Source: Cornus controversa
Taxonomy: Eukaryota > Streptophyta > Magnoliopsida > Cornales > Cornaceae
DNA: 64,000 bases
NCBI GenBank assembly: GCA_026545225.1
Contig: CM048851.1
Span: 33,107,956 to 33,171,955, forward strand
Reading direction: 5' to 3'
Shown: positions 47,761-58,703 of the stretch, in pieces
Position numbering within the stretch: position 1 is the stretch's first letter
Layout: each line of letters starts with the position of its first letter
The notes under the pieces: generated by a model
What the model saw: only the letters and a program-made list of their open reading frames with translations
The model's database searches: none
Told to the model about the DNA's origin: nothing
Made by a program: the position numbers and the translations under genes

Positions 47761-48787
47761 CATCCAAATGTCTAGGAAACATACTAGTGTTAACATTAGA
47801 ATCTTCATCGAAAAGGGAAAGATCTAGAAACAACGGTGGTGGTGAAATGACCCTCTCATCTCTAACAAACACAAGCCTCAATAGACTACTTGGTTGCCAG
47901 CATACCCATCACACGTGCTCCACCAACTCTCACTTAGAGAAATCACCATTTACAGTCTAACATGTCACCAAAAGTAGGTCTTATATCTGTCTCTCTCTCA
48001 AGTACATGGATGTCATCAATACAAAAGATGGCACATCAACGTGAAGATATATTTATCTCTTAGGAGGAACCCCGTCGTGTTCAAGTAACTTAACCAGAAG
48101 TAACTCGAGATTAACCCATAACCCAATTGAACCAAACCAACTTTTTCGGACCAAACTTCTTTCTAAGCCTAAAAGTTACTTCCATGGTTATGAGGCATTT
48201 TTTAATTTATATCGCTCTTAAGTCCATCAAGCCCAAACACTCCAACCACCACACAACCTAATAAAATAAACCTCATTGCCTAAACCCATGGTACTATTTA
48301 CTATCATCCCTTGCAAAAACCCCCACTCTCACATGTCATTCATGTTGAACCTCGCACTGAAATAGATTGTGCCTTAGCACCCTATCACTGATTCATCTAA
48401 AGATTTTGGAAAAAGAAAGCTCGTAAAAAAAATCCCATCACCACCCCAACCAATGACCACTTCCTCTAAGTGAAGCTGGTCATGATCACCTATTGCAGGA
48501 TCCACTAAAGTAACCAAGAAGATAACTCTCTATGTGTAACTCAAATGGTGTATTCCAGAGCTCATCTCTCTTCAATGATTCTTTCCCAAACTTAAGAGTG
48601 GAAGCAGGCAAGTAGGCCAGATTGGCTCCCACCCCCCAATGATACTACTGATGTGAAATTGTCAGATGCGGGGAACCCTATGACAATTTCCAAGTTGAGA
48701 AGACTTGTCCATTTTCATTCCCCCTTTCTGATATGTTTGCTCAAGATAAAAAAATAACAATAACAACCTATATCACATCCCTCCAAT
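47761..48787 (+). other. LINE ORF1/ORF2 junction region, decayed
   Basis: The stretch lies between recognisable ORF1 and endonuclease blocks. The sequence is Ser/Thr/Pro-coding and full of stops. It is probably the variable C-terminal part of ORF1 and the start of ORF2, inferred only from position. Confidence 0.45.
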
Positions 48788-49062
48788 AGGCCTCTAAGGA
48801 GGCATTGCTCTTATGCAAAAAAAATATCTCAAAATAAAATTGGTTTATCAATCTAATTTTCAAATTAATTTCTTGATCAAAAGCATTGGCCGCAACGACT
48901 GGCACTTCACAAACATTTATGCCTCATACTTAGATAGCACCAAGCACGCTCGGAACACCCTTTGGAGATTTGGTGTGAAACAAAGGAAGATAATGGCAGA
49001 TAATTTTTTTCTCGTAACTATATTCATCAAATTCCAGAATCTTGGATAGTCCCTTATGGTAA
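48788..49062 (+). pseudogene. LINE ORF2 endonuclease fragment
   Basis: The translation starts GL-stop-GGIALMQKKYLK and continues NDWHFTNIYASYLDSTKHAR and LWRFGVKQRKIMADNFFLV. This fits the plant LINE apurinic-type endonuclease pattern (GGIALLW..., W-x-T-x-IYA, then LW-L). The stop replaces a conserved Ser/Gly. The sequence then jumps to a VID block that would read straight into the reverse-transcriptase ISHLL motif if the insertion at 49069 were absent. Most of the polymerase domain was therefore already deleted. Confidence 0.75.
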
Positions 49063-49068
49063 TTGATC

Positions 49069-51263
49069 TATCACGCCCCAATTTTTGAGTCATCGGAGAC
49101 TTTATCCCCGGACTCGAATCCCAAAGGTGAACCCGTCCATTAAGCCCTAATGAACCATCTTAACCTTTAAATCACTGCGGAAGCTTAATTATATTCTTGC
49201 ACATGCATATGTACAATCCAGCATCAACTAATCTCAGTGGGCCCCACTCGTAGTCACACATGCACATCCAATATAGTTGTGGACTGCAAGTTTTGATTGA
49301 GCGAAATATATCCTTCGATTAATCGAATAGGGTATTTCACTTAATTAAGATTGGTCTTTTGATTAATCGAAATGGTCAATTAATCGGTGGTCTATCGAAA
49401 TACTATCAAAATCTTACTGGAATTGGAGTCCATACTATCAAAATTATTTCGATTGAAGCTCGCTTAACCGAAAGCTTTCGATTAATCGAAAAGGAGTTTT
49501 TGATCAATCGAAATGCCCTTTGACTAAAATTCTGATACTTTACACTTAGTCAATTTCATGTCCAAATCACCCATCCAAACACACTCAAATTCTTAGATAC
49601 ATCCATACAACATTTGTAACATAAATGGAATATCAAACATTTTACATTTGTCCCAAAACATACGTATAATTGAATGTACTTCCAAAATTCACAAGTCATC
49701 CTCATTATATATACATAATGGTCTAAATGAAACACAAGTTGCATATAGTTCAAAAATAATTACAACTTCAACAAAATTCTCATGCCACAAGCCGACATGA
49801 TAACCATATACCCAATTCACTATACAATGTCTAAAAATATCCCTAAAACCACTAAGAGTTCTATTTAGCCACTCAAGTCCCGTCCGTCATTGATACCCTA
49901 TCTATAAAGGTTTGGAGAAAAAGGGGTGAGCAAATCAACGAGCTCAATAGGAATACCCTAACCCACCTAGGCATCGACCCGACACCGACCTACATGATAT
50001 GTATGTCAGTACACTACATGACACATTCAATGTTCTCATGTTCAACTAACATAATGTAATTCAAGAATAAATGCATTAAGTCTGTATATCATGTTTAACA
50101 ATTTAAACACATAAGTAACAAGATATATATACATCTTCTTCGGTCATAATCCAATATAGAGATATGATTGGTCAACTCTGACAATCATGTGACCTTGGAC
50201 ACCTCCGATGATACCCGTATGATTTGGACAATTTCGAAGAATCACACAACCCCGGCAATATATTGGTTTTGCCAAATATGAGTGGACAACTCCAATGTTC
50301 ACAAGGTTTATGGATAATTTTTGAATTTTTAGGCCTTAGTCTCGGTATAATGGGGCAACTTTGACTATCATACTATAGTAGATTATTTTACAACTTTTGT
50401 GATATGGTTGGGCAACTGTGAACTCACATGCACAACTCATTTACACAATTTTTCGGTAATTACTCATATATGCATATCAAATACATATATCACATAACAT
50501 ATAATTTTCATGCTTTTTCAATACACATTCTTAATACAATTAAGTCCAGCATACATTTCCACTACACATTTTCCATATAGCCATATATATGTTTAAAGCT
50601 AGGCATACATTTCATATATGCATATATTTCACAATACCCCACAATATGCTTGCATTTCATACATATCACATGTATACATTCAATACATCATATATATCAC
50701 AATATACACCATACTAGCATGTAGAAATTATAAGAAAAGAGGAAAACATAATACCATAGCTCCACCAATTCTCTCATACATGCTAACTAAACTAATACCT
50801 CTCCAAACCATAGAATCGATGAATAAAAGAGAAGAAACACCCCTACCTCAAATTTGAAGACTTTCTAACAAATCCTCAAAAATTTCACCAAGTTCTACCT
50901 TGCCAAAATTTAATTTTGTTCAGTTCAAACCGAAGCCCATAACCTATGCTACTAGTTGACCTTCATTCATAACTCCCGAATCCAAGCCTACGACCTCCGA
51001 AATGAAGAGAGAAGGAAGAGAGATGAAGTGGGAGAGAAGAGAGAGTTGGGTATGTGTTTTGGTCAAAAGAGATATGAGATATGTCTCTGTAATACAAATA
51101 TTTAAAATATCTAGGTTGCGAAATAACCAAAATACTCCCAGGTCACTTAACATACCCTCCCAAATTCTATTTTCAATTTCGAAAGCAGCTACGACTTCGA
51201 AATCGTTTTTTTAAATCTTTAAGCATTTCATTTGGTCTAAAATCAAAAAATTGCTTAAAGAGT
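49069..51263. mobile_element. LTR-like insertion 1 in the LINE (2.2 kb)
   Basis: The insertion begins TATCACGCCCCAATTTTTGA, close to the TGTCACGCCCC-type start of long plant Ty3/gypsy LTRs. It contains repeated 'gattaatcgaaa' words (49315-49520), a 'ggggtgagcaaatcaacgag' block near 49922 and no pol genes. TTGATC occurs at both borders (49063-49068, 51263-51268), consistent with a target duplication inside the LINE. The LTR interpretation is an inference; the terminal dinucleotides are not a clean TG...CA. It is related to the insertion at 51968-54503. Confidence 0.6.
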
Positions 51264-51967
51264 TGATCCCATCTCTCACCTCCTTTTACAGACGACGCTA
51301 TCCTTTTTTGCTAAGCCCTTCTTTGAAACTTTTACAGTCAAATCTATCATTGATTAATATGTTTTTCTTATAGGGCAATCAGATAACTTCCAAAAATCTA
51401 ACATTTTCTTTAGCCCAAATGTCAACCTGAATATTCAATCTCAAATCAGGAACATTATAGGCATTCATTCCACCACCTGGCAAAACTATTACCTTGGTCT
51501 ACCATCCATAATTGACAAGTTCAAAACCTCATCTTTCAAATTTTTGATTGATAATGTCTCTTCAAAAATGAAATCTCTCAAATGAGAGCTTCTTTCTAAA
51601 GCAAGCTGTGTGGTACTTTTAAAAACAATTTTAGCAACCCTTCCCAATTACTCAATATCTTACTATAAACTTCTACTCTTAACTTGCAAAAAAATTCAGA
51701 GTCTTATGATGAACTTTTGGTGGTCGAGGAACGAGAAAGGTTCTCATATTAGATGGATATCTTGAAAAAAATTATGTCATCCTAAATAAGATGAGAACCT
51801 TGCTTTCAGATGCCTTGAAGCTTTCAATATCGTATTGCTTGCTAAATTGGGGTAGAGACTTGAATGTACTAACCAATTTTTATTTACTAAAATTTTTAAA
51901 AGTAAATACTTTGCAAAATATTCTTTTCTCCAATCTGTTTGTTGCTCCAGGGTCGCAATAGGTAGTA
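51264..51967 (+). pseudogene. LINE ORF2 reverse transcriptase, C-terminal half
   Basis: Across several frames the translation gives ISHLL, then a DDAILFC block (the catalytic DD region), SLKSIID-like and FSPNVNLNIQSQIRNIIGIH. It continues with NYYLGLPSIIDKFKTSSFKF, LLKTILATLPNYSISYYKL, MNFWWSRNEKGSHIRWIS and KYFAKYSFLQS. These are standard consecutive blocks of plant LINE/non-LTR reverse transcriptases. Several stops and frameshifts are present. It is interrupted at 51968 by a second LTR-like insertion. Confidence 0.85.
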
Positions 51968-53812
51968 ATTGTCATGCCCTGATTTTTGACACCCGATTAA
52001 AAGCAAGGAAAATGGCTGTGAATAGTGAAAAATGACCAAAATGCCCTTCTAAGTTTAGCAAATGTCCAAACTCTAAGTTTCATAAATGCAGAAGCATCTT
52101 TATATACATATATATAGGTGAATATGTATAATCAATCATACTCCTTATCATTAAAAATCATTTGAAACAATTTTAAATCAAAAGTGAGTTTTCGGCCCCA
52201 GTGAATAGTACTATTTCATAGAAAATGTTGAAAAATTAATCAGACCATTGTCCTAGCCTATTATAGTCCCAAAAAGCTTAAAAAATAATTTAGACCTTTT
52301 GGAAAGGTCTGGAACCTATACTTTCAAAATTCTGGCAGTAGCTCCAAAGTTATAGTGCTTGCAAATTTCGATCGATCAGATTTATGTTTCGATCAATTAG
52401 ATTATGGAATCCGATCAATCGGATTTCCATTGATAGGAAAATCCTCAGATCAACATTTTTCTATTTGGAAGCCTAATCCTTAATCTTTAATATCCATACA
52501 TTCTCATTAGCTCAAACACATCCAAAAATCATCCATAGCATACGTATATAATGGTAATGTCATGAAACATCTTCAAATATAGAACTATATTTGAAATACA
52601 TACATTGGTCATGTCCAAATCGTGGCCACAATATACATTGAATCCAAATAATTACATTTCTCCAACACTATTACTTACATATCATTGAAACTCAAAAAGA
52701 GAGAAGATTAATGGAGAATAACATCCAAAATAAAGATACAATTGTTCATAGTCCTAACGTCCATTGTTCCACACCAATAACTAAGTCTTCTCTAAATGTC
52801 CAAACATGGCATGCACTAGCAAAATACACAAAAACTCAAAAGAGCGTCCAAGTACTTTCGACCATAGCACTTCTAATTGTCATCTGCCACCGGTGACTTA
52901 TTTGTAAAAAATGTTTGTGGGGGAGGGGTGAGCGATAACATGCTCAGTAAAGATGCTCAAACCAACCCAACAATGACTCAGGCAGTTATGAATGAATACG
53001 TCATGGTATACCTATCGATTACATGGCATACTTTATAATGCACATAAACATGACTTATTTAACATCATAAGCAAATATGAAATCATGTATGTCAAATACA
53101 TAAAAACAACTAAACTTGAATTCACGTTCACAATTAAAACTCAACACCAAGTATACACCAAAATCAACCAAAGTTCGGAGTAGCCGGCAATTGAAAACTG
53201 TAGTACATGCCTTATAGGCCAAATATTATTCTCTCAATTTACAAGCTACTAACCCGATGGTAATGACACACACTTGGCTAAGTCTTGGACTTTTCACCCT
53301 AGGACTCTTTTCCCATCTTACTTCCTACGACATTCTCCCAAAAATTAACCATCACATAGGTTTACAAATGCTTCAAATACATACAAATCTAGAAAATCTT
53401 CAAATTCACTCCAAGTGCATTACAAACATCATTAATTTAGTCAATGCATATCATACTCAAACCATGCATATTACAATGCAATGCTAATCAATTCATAATA
53501 TATCAAGTGTCATGTATTTCAAGAAAAACTTCCTTTCATGCATTTTATCAAACACATGGAGCACACAAATATCATATGATTCTAAAAGCATGAAAATGAC
53601 TCCAAAAGAAATATACATGCTTCTAAATCAACATAGACTACAAATACAATAATAAATTTAAGTATACAATATACTAGTACACAAAATATATACTTTCCAA
53701 CTACAAAGAATAAATATTGTGCACATTATACATATATACATCAAATAACAAGTATAATGGCACATAAAACTCATATAGGACATGAAGCAAACTTAAATTT
53801 CAAAGACAATAA

Positions 53813-53848
<36 letters not shown>

Positions 53849-54503
53849 TACTATAACACAATTTCAACAACTATATGACCTATAGAACCAAAGCTAAGAA
53901 GGAATTTACACCCCTACCTAAATTACAAACCTTTAAACACAAACCCTAGAATCACCAATCTTCAAACTTCACCAAATTTGGACTTTTTATCGTTTAGAAC
54001 GTAGAGGAAGTGAAGGGGAACAGCTTTAAACCTTGCTCCAAGAGCTCAATCAACCTCCAAAGCCTTTAAATCAAGAGAGAGGTGAAGAAAACGAAAAATG
54101 TTGGGAAAGGGAGAGAGAAAGAGCCAGCCAAGAGAGGGAGAAAGGGTGAGAAATTTGATTTATCCACCCACTTGCATCTATATATTAGATATTTTGCAAT
54201 ACTTTGCAACTTAATCCCTCAACTTTCTAATTTTTCTCTTCTACCCTTTTGAACTCTCACTTAATCGCGTACCAACGTTTCCTCTTTTTTCCAAACTTCA
54301 CTTATGTCCCTCTAAGTTTACTTATACCCTTACACCAACTTATAAGAGTTGTAGATAACTCCTAGGTAACCCGGATCTGTCTCAGTCCCACACCTTAAAA
54401 CACCAAAAAACCATTTAAATCATTAAGCATGCAATTAAAAAATTAATTATGGTTAAACTTAATTAAAACATAACTAAAAATAAAGAAAAAAATCCGAGCT
54501 TTA
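51968..54503. mobile_element. LTR-like insertion 2 in the LINE (2.5 kb)
   Basis: The start TTGTCATGCCCTGATTTTTG parallels insertion 1. It also has a 'gatcaatcgga' block (about 52370-52430), a 'gggaggggtgagcgataaca' block near 52920, and a GA-rich block near 54080-54150, in the same order as insertion 1. TAGTA occurs at both borders (51963-51967, 54504-54508). There are no pol genes. An (AT)n run lies at about 53816-53847. The LTR assignment is an inference from this layout. Confidence 0.6.
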
Positions 54504-55030
54504 TAGTAGCAACCACAAAAAATTCAAATCCCAATGGCAAGGAATTTGGAAATTCAAAACCAAATAAAAAATACAATTTTTTCTTTGGCAAAGCTCTTAT
54601 CATCAAATTCTAACTGGTTAATCTCAAGTCCAGAGTCATTGTTCACAAGTCCAAATGCAAGCTATATAGGGAAACTAAAGAAAATATTATACACATTCTA
54701 TGTAAATGTTCCACGACCTAAATGGTATGGAAAATCAGTCCCTTTAGTATTTATCCATGCTCTTATCTTCTCCCTCATGGTATCATCAGTGGAGTTCTCT
54801 CCTTGATTTTTGGAAGAAGTCAAATTATTCTGAAAAATTAATCAGCTTTGGGTCCTTTTTGTGTTAGCAAATCTGGAAGAGTAAAAACTCTTGGTATTTT
54901 CGAAACTCACAATGGCAAATCTGGAACAGAACAAAAGGATTAATTGATGGGAGGGGCATCATCAAAGACTCCTATTCAAATCGCCAGGTGTCTGCAAACA
55001 AGGAAAAAATAATATTATTAAAAGATAAAA
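54504..55030 (+). pseudogene. LINE ORF2 zf-RVT region, copy a
   Basis: The zf-RVT-type segment begins near 54530 (QWQGIWKFK-like in one frame, then SLAKLLSSNSNWLISS and SKCKLYRE in others). It is followed by a QIWKSKNSW-like block near 54860. It is the continuation of the LINE split at 51968. A second copy of the same segment lies at 56015-56310. Confidence 0.75.
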
Positions 55031-55615
55031 GAGATACAAAACCAAACTTTTAAACTATGTTAATTCTACAATGTGGGTAATTTTTTCGGTGGTTGCCCCT
55101 TTTTGCTTCATTCTTAAATGAATTAAAACAGAATTTGCATTTGACATAGTCAAGGTCCTCCTTTAGTTCTTTTCCTTTGTCGCCCTTGGGAGTCATCGTT
55201 GTTGGAAAGTGCATAACATATACTTCATTTTTCCCCAATGTATGTCGGCATATGCGTTCTACAAGAAAAAAATCTCTTATGTGGTTGATAATGATTTTTG
55301 CTTCATGAAAGTACATTATAACGTTAATCTTTAAGCAATCTACGCATGGATAATACTCTTTAATGTATTTGGGGTCCTTGAGCCTTTTTCGAAACTATTC
55401 ATCACTAAGTTTTCTCTTTTTTTTTTCGTTCATATGGAACCTTATCAAATGCAAGCTTTCTGGCATTTGGGTTAAGTTGTTTAGTTCCATCTATTATCTA
55501 CAAGGAAAAATAAAAAAACTTTAGAAAATTTCATCATACAATGCCTAGATACAATCATTTTTCTTAAACTAACAAATACGTTTGAGATATCACATAAAAA
55601 ATGACTTGACGTGAT
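55031..55615. other. Unassigned spacer between two LINE copies
   Basis: An open frame on the minus strand (55050-55316, 88 codons) contains a CKFC...H-x5-H arrangement that is loosely like a BED-type zinc finger of hAT transposases. With no other support it is left unassigned. Confidence 0.4.
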
Positions 55616-56790
55616 AAGACAATAGGAAGCTCATCGTCCACCGCAACCTCATCATGGAAGATTGCAAACGGTCAAAAAATCAACTGTTGGTTTAACCCAT
55701 GGTTATCTAATCCAAAAAATTTCTGTGTGATGCATAACCCTTAGAATTTTCAAGTTAATTCAATAACAAAAATGGTGGATCCCTTTTCTCACTCCTAGGA
55801 TGTAGCTAAAATCAACCAACACTTTAATTCCAGGGATGCTCGCCTAATCTTCCAAGTCATTCTTCGTCAATTTGGAGGTGAAAACATTGTTATTTGGTTA
55901 ATTTGGTTAGCTTTGACCAATGGCATCTTCTCAGTTATGAGTGTTTACCATTTCACATAATAACTTTTTCAGCCTTACAAACCTAATTAGAACAAATAAG
56001 TAGTAACAACTACCAAGAATTCAATTCACAGTGGCAAGGAATATATAAAAAAAAACCAAATAGAAGATTCAATTTTTTCTTTAGCAAAGCTACTACAATC
56101 AAATTTCAGTTGGTTAATCTCAAGTCTAGACTCATTATTCATATCTCTAAGTGTAAGTTATGTGGGGAAGTTGAAAAAAAATTCTATGTAAATGCCCCAC
56201 TACCCAAATGGTATGAGAAATCAGCCCCTTTTGTATTTATCCTTGCTTCTTCTCTTCTCCCCCATGGTATAATCAGTGGAGTTTTCTCCTTGATTTTTAG
56301 AAAAATTTGACATCTTCCTAGCGACATTATCCAATAATCTTATCTCCTATCAATCTCGTTGAACCCTGAGCTCAAATTGAACATGGACACCTTATTCAAC
56401 CATCTCTACAAAGACATAGGTGGAGGAATAATTATCCATGATTCTCAAGGTAACATTAAATTGGTCAAATCTATTTTCATAAGCCCCATATCGTTGGTAG
56501 AGATAATAAAAGCCTGGATTTTGAGAGAATCTTTCAAACTAGCTCAACTCTGGTCTCTTTCCAAGGTCACCTTTGAAGGTGACTGCAAAAACTTGATGAT
56601 TCTTCAACCTTTGGAGGTGTTGACCTCAGTCATTCTTGAAGGCATCAGAGACCTCCTAGCGTCTCACCTCCACTAGCTTCTCAAGTGGGCTCCTCGAAAT
56701 GAAAATTGCGTTGCTCATCCGATTGCCCAATTGGCCTCTTCTTGTAAAGTTAATGAGGGCATCTAAAAATAAAATAAGCATTACAAATCT
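55616..56790 (+). pseudogene. Second LINE copy, 5'-truncated (zf-RVT and RNase H end)
   Basis: The sequence carries the pre-zinc-finger region (INQHFNSRDARLIFQVILRQ, NGIFSVMSVYHF), the zf-RVT segment (SRLIIHISKCKLCGEVEKK) and a C-terminal RNase H-like domain. The RNase H part reads LNMDTLFNHLYKDIGGGIII, HDSQGNIKLV, FEGDCKNLM and then WAPRNENCVAHPIAQLASSC, the RVT_3 pattern of plant LINEs. It ends before an A-rich stretch at about 56766-56800. Frameshifts and stops are present. The duplicated zf-RVT segment shows it is a separate insertion from the LINE at 47.0-55.0 kb. Confidence 0.85.
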
Positions 56791-56799
56791 CTAAAAAAA

Positions 56800-57136
56800 A
56801 TGAATTTATCTTTAATTCTTGTTGTTTTATTGAAATTATACTCATAAGTCGAGTCTCAACTACAGGTCATGGAAAAGTAAATCAAAATTGAAACATTGAC
56901 TGTGAAAATTATAATCCTTCGTTGGTAAGCAACAAACATAATTAGCAAGTATTTGAAAAAAGAAAAGAAAAAAAAAGCAATAAACAAGCAAAACAGAAGT
57001 GGCCCTAAATCCTTCTAGATCAGTCTATGTCAAGCAGGTTAGGCCTTGCCACTGTTCGACCCAAATTTTCTACAATTTCAAACCAATCCACTCAACGCAA
57101 GAAATAATAGTGGCCCTTTCATTATTTTTTAGTGAA
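56800..57136. other. Spacer between LINE debris and Pack-MULE
   Basis: No gene was recognised in this AT-rich stretch. Part of it is probably distal promoter or intergenic sequence that originally lay closer to the SBP1-type gene. Confidence 0.4.
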
Positions 57137-57145
57137 TTTTTATTA

Positions 57146-57755
57146 AAGTAAACTACTCTGACCTGCCCTAAGGTTTGCTTTTATTACCCTCAGCTTAAAC
57201 TAGTAAAATTTTTTTTGTTAACCTCCTTTCAAGTTTGGTTGATCTAACTCCCACTACCCCTCGCATTAGTTGGCTGTTAATTGACCATTAGTTCAATTAA
57301 AATAAAAAAATAGAATGACAAAAATGCCCTCAAAATTAGAAGAATTATATCTCTAATCCAAATCAAAACACTAAAATTAACACACAAATCACATTCTGTT
57401 ATATATATATAATACGATTCATCCCACCACCAACCCCCATTGTCATGACCTCCACCACACCACCGTCGCCACCTCTACCACTACCCACCATATTTCCCAT
57501 AGAAAACACACCACCAAGTTTCCCTGCCTAGAATGACCACTAGAATCTCATCTAATCATAGGCAATTGCATTAGTCCACCATGTCTCCCTCTCTCGCTTG
57601 CTTCGATTCAATTTTTTGTGTGGGGATATTTTGTTGAATTTTATATGTATGTATATGAGTATATGTGCATATGTGTATATATATATGTAGGCATTTTGAG
57701 TTCAAATTTTGAGTTGAGTTCAGCCCTAATTCGAATTTGGAAAATTTGGAGGATT

Positions 57756-57795
<40 letters not shown>

Positions 57796-58576
57796 AGTGT
57801 GTCTATATGTATGTATGGGTATTTTGAGTTCCAATTTTGGGATTTCCAGAATCTCAAAATCGCAGAGAGGTGGAAGACAGTGGTGGAGAGGGGATAGGTG
57901 GGCATCGGAGGAGCAAACTATGGTGGCAATGGTTGTGGCGAGCTCGACAGCGGTCTTGGCGTGGACGATGACATTGAAGGTCTCACCAGCGAGGGAGAGG
58001 TTGATATCAGTGTCACGTTCAACCTTGTTGAAGGGGGTGGAGGAGACGAGGATGGAGGTGTTGCATCCCTCGATGAGACAGTTGTGGAAGAAGTTGCGGA
58101 GGGTGGTGGAGGAGGTGATTTGGTTGTTGGTGATTGTGTCTAACATAATCTGTTCCAATCTTGTGCATGTTTTCTAGTAATAGTTGAGGGTGAGCCAATG
58201 TGATAGTCCATGGGATTGTGTGGGAGTAAGGAAAGAGAAAATGGTGGTGGTGCAGTGGCAGTGGTGCTAGTGTGGGACCATGGAAGGGAAATACATATCT
58301 ATATCTATATAATATTTAAGCTTGAATCTTGCAGTCCAAAATGTCTTTCGCTATCTACGGTCTAGAATTACTTTATCTGATGATCACGGTTGCAAGTACA
58401 TGATAGTGCCGTAGACACAGGTATATATATATATTATATTTGTTTGTTGTTTATATCACCAAGGGCAAATAGTTAAGGATATCTTTGTAATTATACAACA
58501 AGCATTAGTTTTTTTTAACGAAGGGGCCTAAGAGTTATTTTGCGAAAGACAGCAGGGGAGGTCGGGTAATTTACCC
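57146..58576. mobile_element. Pack-MULE-like Mutator element carrying a peroxidase fragment (1431 bp)
   Basis: The left end AAGTAAACTACTCTGACCTG continues ccctaaggtttg. The right-end complement GGGTAAATTACCCGACCTCC continues cctgctgtctttcg. TTTTTATTA is repeated exactly outside both ends (57137-57145, 58577-58585), a perfect 9-bp Mutator-type duplication. Inside are a CCACCA-rich block (57425-57490), an (AT)n run (57758-57792) and, on the minus strand, a class III peroxidase fragment (57895-58196). No transposase is present. The right end is 127 bp before the ATG of the SBP1-type gene. The perfect duplication suggests a relatively recent insertion. Confidence 0.85.
57895..58196 (-). pseudogene. 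Class III peroxidase fragment captured in a Mutator-type element
   Basis: The minus-strand translation starts LTLNYY-stop-KTCTRLEQIM. It continues TITNNQITSSTTLRNFFHNC, LIEGCNTSILVSSTPFNKVE and RDTDINLSLAGETFNVIVHA, then KTAVELA and a IVCSSDA block. This is the N-terminal part of a secretory (class III) plant peroxidase, usual form LRLFFHDC-x-V-x-GCDAS with ERDADINLSLPGDAFDVVVRAK. The distal Arg and His remain, but two conserved Asp of the calcium-site region are Asn (FFHNC, GCNTS). An in-frame stop lies near the mature N-terminus, and similarity ends around 57895. The heme-proximal half is absent. It is non-functional as an enzyme. It may still be transcribed antisense to the downstream gene. 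Confidence 0.88.
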
Positions 58577-58654
58577 TTTTTATTACTACTGCACAAAGTT
58601 TCCATATTATCAGATATAGATTCACTCTCCTCGGTCACCTCTCTCCAGTATATT

Positions 58655-58698
58655 ACAGAAACTCTCTCTCTCTCTCTCCTCCTCTCTCTCTCTCTAGC
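58655..58698 (+). repeat. (CT)n tract in the 5' leader of the SBP1-type gene
   Basis: CTCTCTCTCTCTCTC-type runs lie directly before the ATG at 58704. CT-rich leaders are common in plant genes and can act as core-promoter pyrimidine patches. The role here is inferred. Confidence 0.6.
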
Positions 58699-58703
58699 AA
58701 GTC

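Noticed and set aside
55050-55316. Minus-strand frame with CKFC...H-x5-H, possible BED zinc finger
   Set aside because: Only a loose pattern. No adjacent hAT transposase blocks and no matching terminal repeats were found.
57757-58158. 133-codon minus-strand frame as an intact gene
   Set aside because: It is the captured peroxidase fragment running into an (AT)n tract. It lacks the signal peptide, proximal His and C-terminal half, and has a stop just upstream.
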